Shown: in pieces, positions 11,361-21,975 of the stretch
Position numbering within the stretch: the stretch's first letter is position 1
How the letters are laid out: every line of letters starts with the position of its first letter
NCBI GenBank assembly: GCA_009767595.1
Contig: VSDK01018474.1
Span: 290,986-354,985 of the forward strand
Source: Symbiodinium kawagutii
Lineage: Eukaryota; Sar; Dinophyceae; Suessiales; Symbiodiniaceae
Length of the DNA stretch: 64,000 bases
Reading direction: 5' to 3'
Notes under the pieces: generated by a model
Databases searched by the model: none
What the model was told of the DNA's origin: nothing
The model's input: only the letters and a program-made list of their open reading frames with translations
Position numbers and translations under genes: made by a program

Positions 11361-11650
11361 CTACACAGTTGCTGTTTGGAGATCTTGACTCCTACATCCC
11401 CTAGTTCGGATTTGCCCAGTTTGCTCCACCCGATTGCTGATCAATCTCTTTGTCGTGCCTAAAATGTTTTTCAATTTTTTCCCTCTGGTCATGCTACACA
11501 ACCGTTGGAAGAACGCGATCCCTGCCGCCCCCGTAACAACACCGGCCTCGCTGATCACAGAGAATCAGGTAGCTTGGTCAGAGTGGGTCCTGTCTCCGAC
11601 ACATGAATGGAAGTGGAGAATAAATGGCCAAGCAAGAATTTGCAAGACAT
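11361..11650. repeat. Diverged direct repeat D, copy 1
   Basis: Aligns in the same orientation with 12340-12570. Shared landmarks are 'catgctacacaacc', 'ttggaagaa' and the closing 'ggccaagcaagaatt' (here) or 'tggctaagcaagaatt' (copy 2). Neither copy keeps a common reading frame. Confidence 0.6.
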
Positions 11651-12099
11651 CGTTAGTCATCTTGAACAAAAAAGTTGGTTTCGAGGCATTCTGATCCATG
11701 TCATGCGGAAAACATGAGAGAAGTTGGACGGTTTTCAAGCGTGAGGTGCCTCGCAGATTAGCTTTCCGAGCTTATTATGCATGCGGCTCGCAAGCCGCTT
11801 CTCCGCGACTGGCACACCCGCTGCCCAGTAACAGTGACATCGACTGGAAAAATGTGCATTGTATTCTATGGCTGATCAACCAATTCCTAGGTTCCACCCA
11901 AGCAACAGCTTGTAACATGTGAGCAGCAATTCTTATTTTCCGCCCTCATTCTTGCAAATTAATGCTGAGCTATTGTTTGCCTATGAGCTATTGTTTGCCT
12001 ATGCCGTGCTATGTCGAGTCAAAAGGATCTAGGCTTCGAACTCATGGTGAGATTCATGCTGATCGAGAAGATGCTTTTGATGTTGATAATCACAAGAAG

Positions 12100-12146
12100 A
12101 ATGTCGATTATGACAATGACGATGACGACGATGACGATGACGATGA
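12100..12146. repeat. GAT/GAC trinucleotide tract
   Basis: Alternating GAT and GAC units between the two copies of repeat D. Confidence 0.85.
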
Positions 12147-12339
12147 TACGGCATGATCAATTTAGAAGCGCCACCATGATGGCGGATGGGTTGAGCGTTC
12201 GACAGCCATTCCTTGAAATGAAGATCCGCTTAGCTTGGGAGGTCACTGATCCCAGCAATCCAATGACATCCCGAAGCACAAAACAACAGTTTTACGAAAA
12301 GGTGCCTCTCTGAGCAACGCTTGCATGGTTCACAGCCTA

Positions 12340-12570
12340 AACAGCAACACTGGTGCTTGAAGACCTTGACCCCCCATATCCCCGGTTTGTGTTTTTTTCC
12401 CTTTGATCATGCTACACAACCATTGGAAGAAAAACCATCCCTGGCGCGCCCTTAACAACACTGGCCTTGCCCATTGCTGCAAATCAGTAGCCTGGTGAGA
12501 ATGACTCCTCTCTCCTGCGCAGGAATGGAATTGGAGAATGAGTGGCTAAGCAAGAATTAGAATAAGACGT
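12340..12570. repeat. Diverged direct repeat D, copy 2
   Basis: Partner of 11361-11650. Together they bracket about 700 bases that include the GAT/GAC tract. Confidence 0.6.
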
Positions 12571-12599
12571 TGTTCGCCCATTGCTTGGTTTATGGACTC

Positions 12600-13160
12600 A
12601 TTACCGTGGTGGGATTCGCTGACAACCGACTGTTGATAATGATCTTGGATGAGGAGGATCATACTTGAGAGAAGAATCTTTATCTTATTCACACATGAAT
12701 GTGGACGGCAAAACGGCCGAACAAACATAACCTGCATACATGTAGTAGAACATCAGTATTATGAGCAGTAAGAGAAATGCAAAACCTGCACGCGTACCAT
12801 TGGAAGCATTTACATATCATTTACCCCATGTATTCCCTCTGAGGCCTGTCTAGTTTTTTCTTTTTTGGAATCCACTTAAAACGTGTGCTTGCACGCATAA
12901 AACATCAAAAGATCAAGACATGCAAATGAAGGTAAAAACTGAAACTGTAAACATCAGTCAAAATAACCTGTCCGAAATTCATGGGTAAGCACATAATCAT
13001 GGAAAACATTGAACTCCAATCAGCAAAAATAATTGCATTTGAACCCCATGTGCATACACGGCTTCTTGACAAACTTCAGTTTTACCAAGTGAGCCTCCTC
13101 CGTTCCCAATAGGAAGGTGCATACCCGGAGGAATTTAGGTTGAGATGCGGCGATGCGTTA
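12600..13160. repeat. Diverged dispersed repeat R, copy 2
   Basis: Same-orientation partner of 1230-2640, shorter because the 1840-2520 portion is absent. The (CTT)n tract of copy 1 is replaced here by a single short CTT-like word. Confidence 0.6.
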
Positions 13161-14229
13161 CCTGTTCCATGTTGAGAAACGTGGAAGTAGTGCCAAACCC
13201 TGATTTTGACCTCTTTAGAGAGAGTTGCTCACATGGTTGAGTGCCCTTAAGCAGCAAATTACCCAAATTTGCCACCTTTGTTTAGCAGCTTTTCCCTTGA
13301 GCAAGGGCCTCATTTCTTGCAATGCTGGGCTAAGAGCATCTAGGCTTCGAGACGGTTTTGTCCTGGGGCTTATCCCATTGAACTGACCTGGGGGGAACAC
13401 ACACCGGGATGAACCATCATCGGGTGTAACATTTTTGTCAGCAACCCCAATTAAGCAACTCCAAAAATGGGCCCTGTGGTATCAGAGCCAACCTGAAGAA
13501 ATGGCCTAGGAAGTCAACGTGCAAGGCAAGATTGATCACAATCTGGTTCAATGAAACCTCTGAAACATCCAACATGCACGAAGCAGGAAGCATGTTGACC
13601 AAGCCTTCATTTCAAATGATGCTTAGACAGGTCATCCCTGCTAGTGAACTCATTATGCAAAAAAAGGCAAGCCCCGATGTCTAAAGCCCAGCCCAATGTA
13701 AATGCGAGTTGGTCGTTGGGATTGATACCTTCAGCATGGGAAGGCCTATTCTGATGTACCCAGAAACCCGTTTCCCCCGGAGGTGCTACCCCAGCTATGT
13801 CAGTATGTCCCTAGCACTGACTACCACCATCAGCCGCTGGTTGCTTCTGATCGAATCAATCTTGACACTGCGATGCATGAGTATTTCGGATGACCAAAAT
13901 CGACAGTCTTCTGCGTCAATTCTTGTATTATATTGGTTCATCCACTAATGCCAACTTACACATGACTATCGGTTGATGTTGGTTCAAATTGGATATTGAA
14001 GAATCTCACTATTGGTGGTTATCCCGCTTGTTGTCGTTATGTCACCATGCAGAAAAATTGTCCCCTTTGAGGCTGAGAAAGGTGACCCCCATCGTGTTCA
14101 AACATTGTACAAAACTTGACCAGTGGACTAAACTCGATTGACAGGCTGGATAGGTGAGAGTCTTACCTGTCTCATTATGATGTTTCATGACGATGATCTA
14201 TGAGGACAATGGTCAACGATCATGATGGT
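13161..14229. other. Intergenic DNA
   Basis: No gene or clear repeat recognised. A plus-frame segment around 13730-13830 is open and could be an exon, but splice signals are poor. Confidence 0.35.
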
Positions 14230-14246
14230 TGTGATGGTGATGATGA

Positions 14247-14280
<34 letters not shown>

Positions 14281-14373
14281 GAATAACGAAGATCTGGATA
14301 AGTGATGACAATGAATGATGTGTGAATGATGCGTGATGATACTCCATGATGCGTGATGATAATGTCAACGACT

Positions 14374-14410
<37 letters not shown>

Positions 14411-14432
14411 CGACGACGACGAGGTCGATGAC

Positions 14433-14474
<42 letters not shown>

Positions 14475-14476
14475 CT
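14230..14476. repeat. GAT/GGT, GAC and GAT trinucleotide cluster
   Basis: Three separate pure or nearly pure tracts: GAT then GGT at 14236-14280, GAC at about 14370-14422, and GAT at about 14430-14474. They give long spurious Asp, Ser, Thr, Met and Val frames on both strands. Confidence 0.95.
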
Positions 14477-14785
14477 CGTACATGTTGAGAAGCGCAATTC
14501 CCTACATGTACTGCGTGAGTTTCTCCGTGGTCCAACTCTTAAATGTTCTCGAATTCCTGGCCGCCAAAGCACCTTCACTTGCTTCTCTCAACGACGACAT
14601 CCTGACAAAAACACAATGCAGCTGCTGTATGCGGGATGATGGACAATGTATCTTGCAACTAGATGCAACTCCCTCAAGACCCCAAATGCTTCTCAGCACT
14701 GTTGCTATTTGCCATTTCCTTTTTTTTTTTTTTTGGCAGGAACGCAGCAACGGTTTGACCTATCCCTTGTGAATCTGTAAATCTG

Positions 14786-14869
14786 TATATAAAAGGGCTC
14801 AAGGTGGAACGAAGGTCGGAGCCCTGCTCACTTTGAGCGTGGATCCACTGTTCACTTTGAGCGTGGATT
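14786..14869 (+). promoter_or_regulatory. TATA-like motif followed by a 24-base direct repeat
   Basis: TATATAAAAGGG sits at 14786-14797. About 40 bases on, the word TCACTTTGAGCGTGGAT occurs twice with a 24-base period (14828 and 14852). Upstream, at 14717-14740, a poly-T run ends in GGCAG like a splice acceptor. The combination resembles the edge of an LTR-type promoter, but no retroelement genes are present, so this is a weak call. Confidence 0.2.
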
Positions 14870-14999
14870 CGTCCCCTGTGGGGCTTAAACGGGTGTGTGG
14901 TACGGCAAAGCTGACTACAAAGTGTTCGCTGAGTCTACCAAAATCAACAAACACTAAGTCAGTCGCTTAAGCTGTGGCCATACCACTGTTATAAAGGCA

Positions 15000-17900
15000 A
15001 TGACTCTGTACAAGGCATCAATTCGAACTCAGCTGGAGGAAGAGTGAGCCAACTTGGCTGCCAGCTGCTCAATTGCCGGACGGGTCGCCAGCTTACGGGT
15101 CGGGCCGTGCAACAGAACCACCGTCCTTCGAAGGCAAAAAACACTCAGGTGCCGAGCCATTGCTGGCTGCAGGAACCGACATTCTGTGGACTTGCCAACC
15201 AACTTCAGCATAGAAGTGATAGATGTAGATAGTGTATAATGAATCAACGGTTTTTATCATATCCATGGCCTATATTAAATAATTTAGGGGCACCCCAATT
15301 TGAGACACCTTCATATAATAAATACTCGATCACAGATTTCAAACCAGATCAACATTTGAAACTTGCAAACAACTTCCACTGCAGTCTATCACTGTAGCTC
15401 CTGAAGGTCCGAAGAGGCAGCAGTGCTTCGTGTCACAGTACTGTCACTTGTCCTTGGAGCAATGGGAGCTGTGGGTGAAGCCGCAAACCTTTAGAAATTT
15501 CCTGGAATAAGAAACGACTCCCTTATTCACGTGTGAGGGAGGGCTATTTAAGTCTAGCTTGCTGTCACAAGACTGGAAGATGCTGGAAAGGGCCGGTCTG
15601 AAGCGTCCCTGTGTCATGTGTGAGCCAAGATAAGTAATTACTGCAACACAAGGGTCTCGTTCGAAGCACGTCGGACGTCTTCGTTGGATGAATGCGGCTC
15701 ATCCTTTCGATCCGCTACGCCCCCGCTGCTCTGATGGGCATTTGCCGCATTTGTCCTTGTGCCGGACGTGGGTGCCATGAGTACAGGCTTCTGATCATCA
15801 CTTCCACTGCAGTTTGGGCGCACAGGCCTTGAACCTTTCCACTTAAACAAGCAGGGCATTCATCATGCCTTCATCATGCTCCAATGAATCCAACAAGGTA
15901 AGCAAGCGCACCCCATCCCTCGGCCAAGAGTCTCTTGAGAAGAAGCATGCGGGATCTCATTCTGAGCACGGCCAGGATTCCCGGTGTCGGTGGTAATCAG
16001 GTACGGGTGAAACTTCACACCGTCCTGCAGGAGCCAAGTTACAGTAGCTTTATCAAAGGAAATTTACATACGAAGTGGAGGAACTTCCGTATTACGGATA
16101 CATATGCTTAGACTATCCCACCATCAATAATCTCACAATTGACAGTCCCAAAATTCACAGTCTCAAAATTAACAATCTCACAAATAGTTACCTTATCATG
16201 AAAATCTCGCAATACTATACGTCAATAATATCACGAGAAATAACCTCACAATGAATACAGCATATATTCCACAATCAAATACAGTTGATAGTCACACAAT
16301 GAATAATCTCGCCGCAATGGTGGCGCTGCGCGAGGTGATGCTGGAGGGATGTAGGATCGTCATGGTGCGTGACCAGTGCGATGCTTTGAGCACGTTGTCA
16401 TGTTGTCACGTTGCAAGTGGAGGACGTCTCGCACCGAATGCCTTTTTTGAGTTTTGATCATTCAACAAACCATATGTTTTTACGTGGGAAACTTGCTTCG
16501 AGATCTCAAAAGGTAGCCTTGCGAATCGAACGGGTGAAAGACTAGATTTCGTGCTTGTGACGCACTTGTGATTTCGTGCTGGTGATTTTGTTTTTGTTGT
16601 ACTGGCGGTTTTGTGCTGGTGTTTGCGTTGAGCTGGTGATTGTGTTGTGCTGGAGATTTTGTTATGCTGCATCCTACAGGCACAAATGTCATCTCTGTAG
16701 GCCTATATACGGTTGGAAACTTCCGCCCCCGCCTTGTGCAGGTACTACTTGTAAGTTATTATCCCCAACTCAAGGGGATAAGAAAAAACGGATCAATGAT
16801 CATCAACAATGATTGAAATTGGGAACCGGTGGTGCATGACGGCTGAAGTCTCCATGAAACATCTTCCTGGCCTCCCGAGTGCTCAGCCTTTCGCGCAACC
16901 GATCATAGTGGTCTTCAAGTTGAAAGTCTGCGGCCCCAAGATGATTCTCCAACACGTCCAAGATCCTTTGTGTGAAGAGGCCGCCGGTTTCCTGGTCTCC
17001 TGCACCAAAACAGACACAGACAAAGAAGCGCGGGCAAATCTCTCAGAACAGCAGCGCTAAAAAAATGTTTTGTTCTGTTTTTACCTCCGTGTTCCACACT
17101 AACACCGTATTGGCACGATCTTCCACAAAAAGTTAACAATCTATCATATCTTTCAATCCGTGGCACACTGCGAAGCTCTTCCCGTTACGGTTCCTGACAC
17201 TCTGCGCCCTGGATGGCACGCAAATAGGATCCATGCCCGTGCCTCGCTGTTCAGCAGCAAACGGCTCGGCTTGGACAGACGGAAGTCGTCCTCCCCAGGA
17301 AAGATAGTGAGCATTCTCTGAACCTAAGATAAGGGGAGAACACCAGAGATTGAACACTTACCTTTGCCGCATTCTTTCATGATGTCTGGTGTTTGGATGT
17401 GAACGAATGAAACTCGACATTCTTGGTGAGCAATTCTGTGTAGAAAATCTGAAAGTTGTCATTGTGAGCAACCCCCGTCCTCACGCCAGCCATACCTGCA
17501 GAACCACACCAACCTCTCAAACCTGGAAGGAAAGTCCATGCAGCCGTTGACCGTCACATGAATGCGGGCCCTGGCGTGCTGGACAAAGCTACTCACCTTT
17601 CCGACCAGCTCGAAGATGGATACTCCATCACCCCAGCGGCCAGCATCTGCTGGTAGGAACTGCGGGCAGCCGCAGACGGTCTGAGAGTGGCATGAGATGT
17701 GCAACCAAACTACCGGCTCAATTGCTCCACGAAGATGCGCTTCAATCTGATCGAGCATGGCCTCAATGCCGTTCTTCTTCAAGTCCAAATAAGGCAACAC
17801 CTGGAGATTTGTGGCAAAGGAATCAAATGAATCAATTAAAGACACAAACAATTTCAATGGCTGCTCCGGAACAAATGATTCCTCTGGATGTTTTGGTTAC

Positions 17901-20900
17901 AGGCGTGACAAGTGCAAGCAAAAGAGATCAGAGATTCGGCCTCCCAACCCTTCCTGAGCTTGTCCACGAGTGCCGGAAAGCTTTGATCATAGACACGATC
18001 CCAAATTGCTGTATTCACGTAGCCCTGCCGAAGAGCCAACAGGAAAGTACACCCAAATTCGGCAATCTGTTTCCCGGACGGCTTTGTGCAGGTGCATTCA
18101 CCCAGATCGAAAATAAAAGAAAATCAGATCGTCAAGGCGAACACTTTCCACAATGACCTGTTTACTGTGCAATGCCAACCCAAAACCGTGCACATTTTTA
18201 TGCTTTCCGAAACGCAATCCGTCCTCGATGTTGATGGGGATTGCAAGGCGGAGACCTTCCCGTCTTTCGCCGCAGTGATTTGCTGCACGGTCAGCACGCC
18301 CTTGACGGCGACGTTGCCAACAGCGGACTACTTTAACGATGAGACCTCAGCCGTGGCATTATCTAAGGAGGTCGCGAATCTCACCCAGTACAGAGTGGCA
18401 CCCGTGGTTCTAAGTAAGGTTATAAGCCACTGAAATACAACCTGAGTAAACCAACTGGGAGGTACTGATCGGTAGATTTAATGTGAGATAGATTTGGATA
18501 GTGACCTTGTACATTTGGCCTAGACAAGGGCCCTTGGAACAAAGGTATTGAGCATCCCTGATGAAACGCGTTTACAGCCTGGGCAATTCGAACGCTGAGG
18601 CCGCTGCAAGCTGCTGCCTCCATCACCAGCAAGCTCCAGATTGCCCACCAAGCACATACTTTGAGAGCTTGAACAGGACTGACTTCGTTCCAAATGTACT
18701 GGAAGTTCAAGTAGACAACCATGTGAAGTGCCACGAACAAACCCAGTGCTGGAGAAATCATCTTCACCCACCAGCACACCCTGTGCCAGCAGTTTGCTCC
18801 GCTACCTCCATCCACATAGAAATGAGCTTGGAGCCCTGCTGCCACAAGAGATGCCCCTGCACTCCATGCCACAGCCCCTGAAAAGCCATGCTTGCAGCTC
18901 TGTTCTGAGACACAAATCGTCTCGCGAAGGTTTTGGAGGCAGCAGGGCTTCCCTGGAACGAACGGAACCTGCAGATTGCAGAGCAAATCCGAACAATGCA
19001 AGAAAGCAACACATGGCTTTCCAGAACAAGCACACACGCATAAATGCGCGTGTATACAAACACAAAAAATGTCATACATGTCCCTATCATCCCTATCCAT
19101 ATCCATTCTTTAAATGCTGGTCTTTTTATCAAAGCTCATCCAAACCCTGCTCTACGTGAGCATGTTTCCCGAACTGCCAAGCCAAGGCTCCACCAACCAT
19201 GAAGTTGGGCTGCGCCAACAAGTAGTACCCAAAGAATGGCAGCACGTTGCGTTGACCTCATATTTCCAATGGAAGAAGAGACATCACCACCCAACAAAAC
19301 ACTTGCTTTGCTGCGGTCCGAGCCCGGCTCAGAAGGATTAGTGGTAGGTTATCGTTATCATTGACCATGCAATGTTAGGGGTCCCTTGAAGAGAAGAGGA
19401 AAACACAGGAGGCAAGTGGCGGCAAAGGAGAACGACAAGGGTGATGGGGTGCAAACCACTGGGATAGATGAATATGAATTCTGAAAATCATAAGTCACAC
19501 CACTAAAGCAAGTAGATAGGTAATCCCAAAATGACATGACGGTCATGATGATGACGACGGATGATGACGCATGAGGCCAATGATATTGATATTATGGCGA
19601 TGATGAGAACGCTTCCGATGACAACAACAAGAACTATGATATTGAGGATGGAGATGATGGTGACTATGACGATGACGGCGGTGACGCTGATGATGACGAG
19701 GATGATAAAGATGATGCTGTTGGTAGTGGACGCCCAGTTATGTTGCCACGCGTAATGAGCACGTGGACGTCAATGGTTTTGACCGCTCTTTTGGCAGCAA
19801 AACCTTGGAGACATGGACCAAGGGAGTTGAGCCTGCGGCGGGGGGCCTCTCATCACATAAATCAATACTTCGATCGAAAAATCTATGTTGCACTGTTGCG
19901 CTTTGTGTGGGGGTATTTCTCACTGAAAGTAGAGTCGGATATCTTTCATGGACCACGACCATTTTTGCTACTGCATTGCTATTGAATGCGATTAGACTGG
20001 ATTGTATCGTTGTTTTTGCATCCAATATTCCATTGCGGTTGTTGTTGTGATGTTATATTTTTAGATGATGTTAGACATTGTACCTGACCTGTAGGTGTGA
20101 TTAGCATCAGAAGACGGGGAAAGAAAGCACACACTGACTCTCAAGACGCGTGTCTCACTGAGGCCCTGGCCTCTTTCTGCTGAGACGCGCAGCATGGCCC
20201 TCCTTCTAGCGTGATGCCACAGCTTTCACCCTGCGGCACCGCTGAACAACGTGAGGCTATTCGCAAGGCACATGGAACATGCGAAGCTATCAACTTCATG
20301 TGGGAAATGTCTGGCCAGCACCAGTGCCTCTCAGAATCCGGGTAATTTCTGAGCACTTGGGAAGGTTGGGACAGGCTTGGATCACCATAGGAGGCTGCCC
20401 TAACAACAGGAAGTCATGGCCTTCGAAGCATCGCAACAAATGGGGCTGTTGCCATGGCAGGTGCGCATCACGCCAGGCCTGCAGGCAATTTCAGCAACAA
20501 CGACTGGTAGGTGTGGCATGTGAAGTTAATCTCATGATCCAGAAAACCTGCAACCATCTGCAACCTGAGTGTAGGAGGAGACCACCCTATCCCAAGACCC
20601 ACTTGCCTCTTGCAACAATGAATGTCGCAAAAGGGCGTCTTTCCATGGGTTTGCACCAGAGAATCGACATACTGGGCAAAACACGACCAGTCATGGGAGC
20701 TGTGCTCGATCATGTCAACTGGGGTGTCTGTTTGGTTGCAGCAGCAGGAGGCGTAGATCTGCTTCGTTTGGGCGTTGTCTTTGATGTAGCACTTGGTCCC
20801 CTTGCTACAATGCCCGTTGTCTGGCCCCATGCACTCTTCTTCGGATTTCACGGGAGCATAGCCACAGTGAAAGTGGACTTCCTGACCCCCGACCAAGTGG

Positions 20901-21164
20901 CGATATCAAATCAAAGCACACAATGCACAAAGAGATTCACCATCATAACATCTCGTTTGATTGACTATTCGTTGACTGTTCATTTGCCATAAAAATCCAA
21001 AAGAATCGGAGCAAGCCACCCGTGTGCTGCAAGGTATGGCAAGGCACGTCCAGCGAAGGACTGGGCTCTGGAGACTTGCGCCATGAATCCGTCGGCCTGG
21101 GCCACCCGAAATCCTGAAAGCTGCTGGCGCAAGTGATCAGGCTGAAGGCCCAGGCTAAGAACAT
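15000..21164 (-). CDS. Cys-rich transmembrane caspase-fold protein, copy 1 (multi-exon)
   Basis: The gene runs right to left. Supported exons: signal peptide 21048-21164 (MFLAWAFSLITCASSFQDFG); Cys-rich 20607-20881; CxGNxPICCDA exon from 20478; GESCGIT exon from 20230; VNATCCH exon from 19256; membrane exon 18596-18968; caspase His/Cys exon 17496-17800; LFACHPGR exon 17194-17290; GGLFT exon 16872-16999; HPYLITT exon about 15920-16024; a KLA-rich block near 15050-15230. Each matches three other copies in the window, in frame and often in exact length. Predicted product: a secreted or surface protein with CC-motif ectodomain, about three membrane helices and a cytosolic caspase-like protease domain. 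This is the most diverged copy with copy 2. Exons between 17.3-17.5 and 17.8-18.6 kb are only partly resolved. Substrate unknown. Confidence 0.6.
15920..16024 (-). CDS. Conserved HPYLITT exon, copy 1
   Basis: Starts after CTCCTGCAG. It encodes DGVKFHPYLITTDTGN and, after a variable acidic stretch, a QETLG end. The same exon recurs at about 31000-31108, 38262-38365 and 51163-51266, each downstream of the GGLFT exon of its copy, so it is probably part of the same protein. Confidence 0.5.
16100..16310. repeat. Degenerate TCACAAT minisatellite-like stretch
   Basis: The words CAATCTCACAA, AGTCCCAAAATTCAC and close variants recur every 14-20 bases. It lies in the putative intron between the GGLFT and HPYLITT exons of copy 1. 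Confidence 0.5.
16872..16999 (-). CDS. Caspase-fold GGLFT exon, copy 1
   Basis: 128 bases, the same length in all four copies. Encodes DQETGGLFTQRILDVLENHL and a helical tail. A G-G-L-F-T segment leading into a helix is characteristic of the late part of caspase-family domains. The donor is GC type (GAG then GCC). Confidence 0.6.
17496..17800 (-). CDS. Caspase-fold His/Cys exon, copy 1
   Basis: 305 bases after CTCCAG. Residues 30-39 read VVWLHISCHS and residues 80-87 read IHVTVNGC: the two strand-then-catalytic-residue motifs expected for the His and Cys of caspase/CHAT proteases, 49 residues apart. The donor is probably CTGCAG then GTATGG. Confidence 0.6.
18596..18968 (-). CDS. Transmembrane exon, copy 1
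   Basis: Opens with VPFVPGKPCCLQNL after an ATCTGCAG acceptor. Then come hydrophobic stretches around ALGLFVALHMVVYLNF and KVCAWWAIWSLLVM that should span the membrane two or three times. It ends near ACSGLS. Confidence 0.6.
20607..20881 (-). CDS. Cys-rich ectodomain exon, copy 1
   Basis: 275 bases starting EVHFHCGYAP after a GGTCAG acceptor and ending HCCKR at a GC donor (AGAG then GCAAGT). Many spaced Cys and a CCC triplet suggest a disulphide-bonded extracellular module of unknown family. Confidence 0.6.
21048..21164 (-). CDS. Signal-peptide exon, copy 1
   Basis: ATG, then a hydrophobic segment (FLAWAFSLITCASS) and FQDFGWPRPTDSW. It ends at Leu-Asp before GTGCCT. The corresponding exon in copies 2-4 is 135 bases; this one is 117. 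Confidence 0.6.
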
Positions 21165-21222
21165 GGCGGCCCAACGTTGGCCAACCACAGGGATTGGAAC
21201 CCCCTTGATGTGGAACCAAGTT

Positions 21223-21244
21223 GTTGAGCCAAACGGCTGTCAAA
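21223..21244 (-). promoter_or_regulatory. Relict spliced-leader-like motif, copy 1
   Basis: The minus strand reads AGCCGTTTGGCTCAAC, close to the 3' part of the known dinoflagellate spliced leader (AGCCATTTTGGCTCAAG) with one base missing. It sits about 60 bases upstream of the predicted ATG, as in copies 2 and 4. Confidence 0.35.
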
Positions 21245-21975
21245 CCGAAACTGTCAACATCAGCAAGCTGCCAAACTGCGCATTTTGGCGAAACTGGTTT
21301 GGGAACATCATCACATCTCAACGAAACATGGCTTGATGACTGCCATTGTGCAATGAAAATCCAACCAATCTAGGGAAACAAACAAGGAGACAGCAATAGA
21401 GCGCGCCTGTTCAGGAGTAGATCAGGTCATGCGCATTTTCCGCATGTCCCTGGGCGCGGTCCACAAATCCAGGAGATCTTGACCTGGAGTCGGTGGCAAA
21501 GGTGGCGGTGGCAAAAACATGATCGGTGCAAAAGTTTTCTTTGCCCAATGGTAACAAACACAAGATATGGTATTTGATTGCATAAAATTTGTTTTTGGTT
21601 GGTATTATTGCAAACATAGATATTGGTTGTGTATCTAGATGTTGTTGCATTAGTCCAAGCCCATGCTGTCAAAGACATTGCCTGAAACCATGCGTGAGAA
21701 GCAGCCCTTCAGCTTGCATGGAAGAGCAGAGTTTTCACCTGTGTGTCCTGTAAGTTGCTTACAGATCTTAAAGTCAAAGCAACCTAGATATAAACACGGA
21801 AACCTAAAAAACTGTGGCTGTGGCTGGGAACTGTGGGATCCAAACCGGTAGATCTGTTGTAGACCTGGATCGGCCAGGTTAAAATGAAACGATGGGATGC
21901 ACATGGTGTGCATGGGAGGCACACGACTGCACATGGCATCCAACAAAACTAAATACTGTACATGGCATCTAACAT
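21245..21975. other. Spacer between caspase-fold copy 1 and the ART-like gene
   Basis: No gene supported. A block at about 21440-21500 (minus text giving GPRPGTC) recurs upstream of copies 2 and 3 (35770-35830, 43840-43900), so it is part of the duplicated unit. Confidence 0.4.

Noticed and set aside
14346-14772. Plus-strand frames from the GAC/GAT cluster into 14772
   Set aside because: The left half is microsatellite. A GTGAGT donor at 14512 and a poly-T acceptor at 14740 could define an intron, but the spliced product would be only about 21 residues past the first usable ATG.
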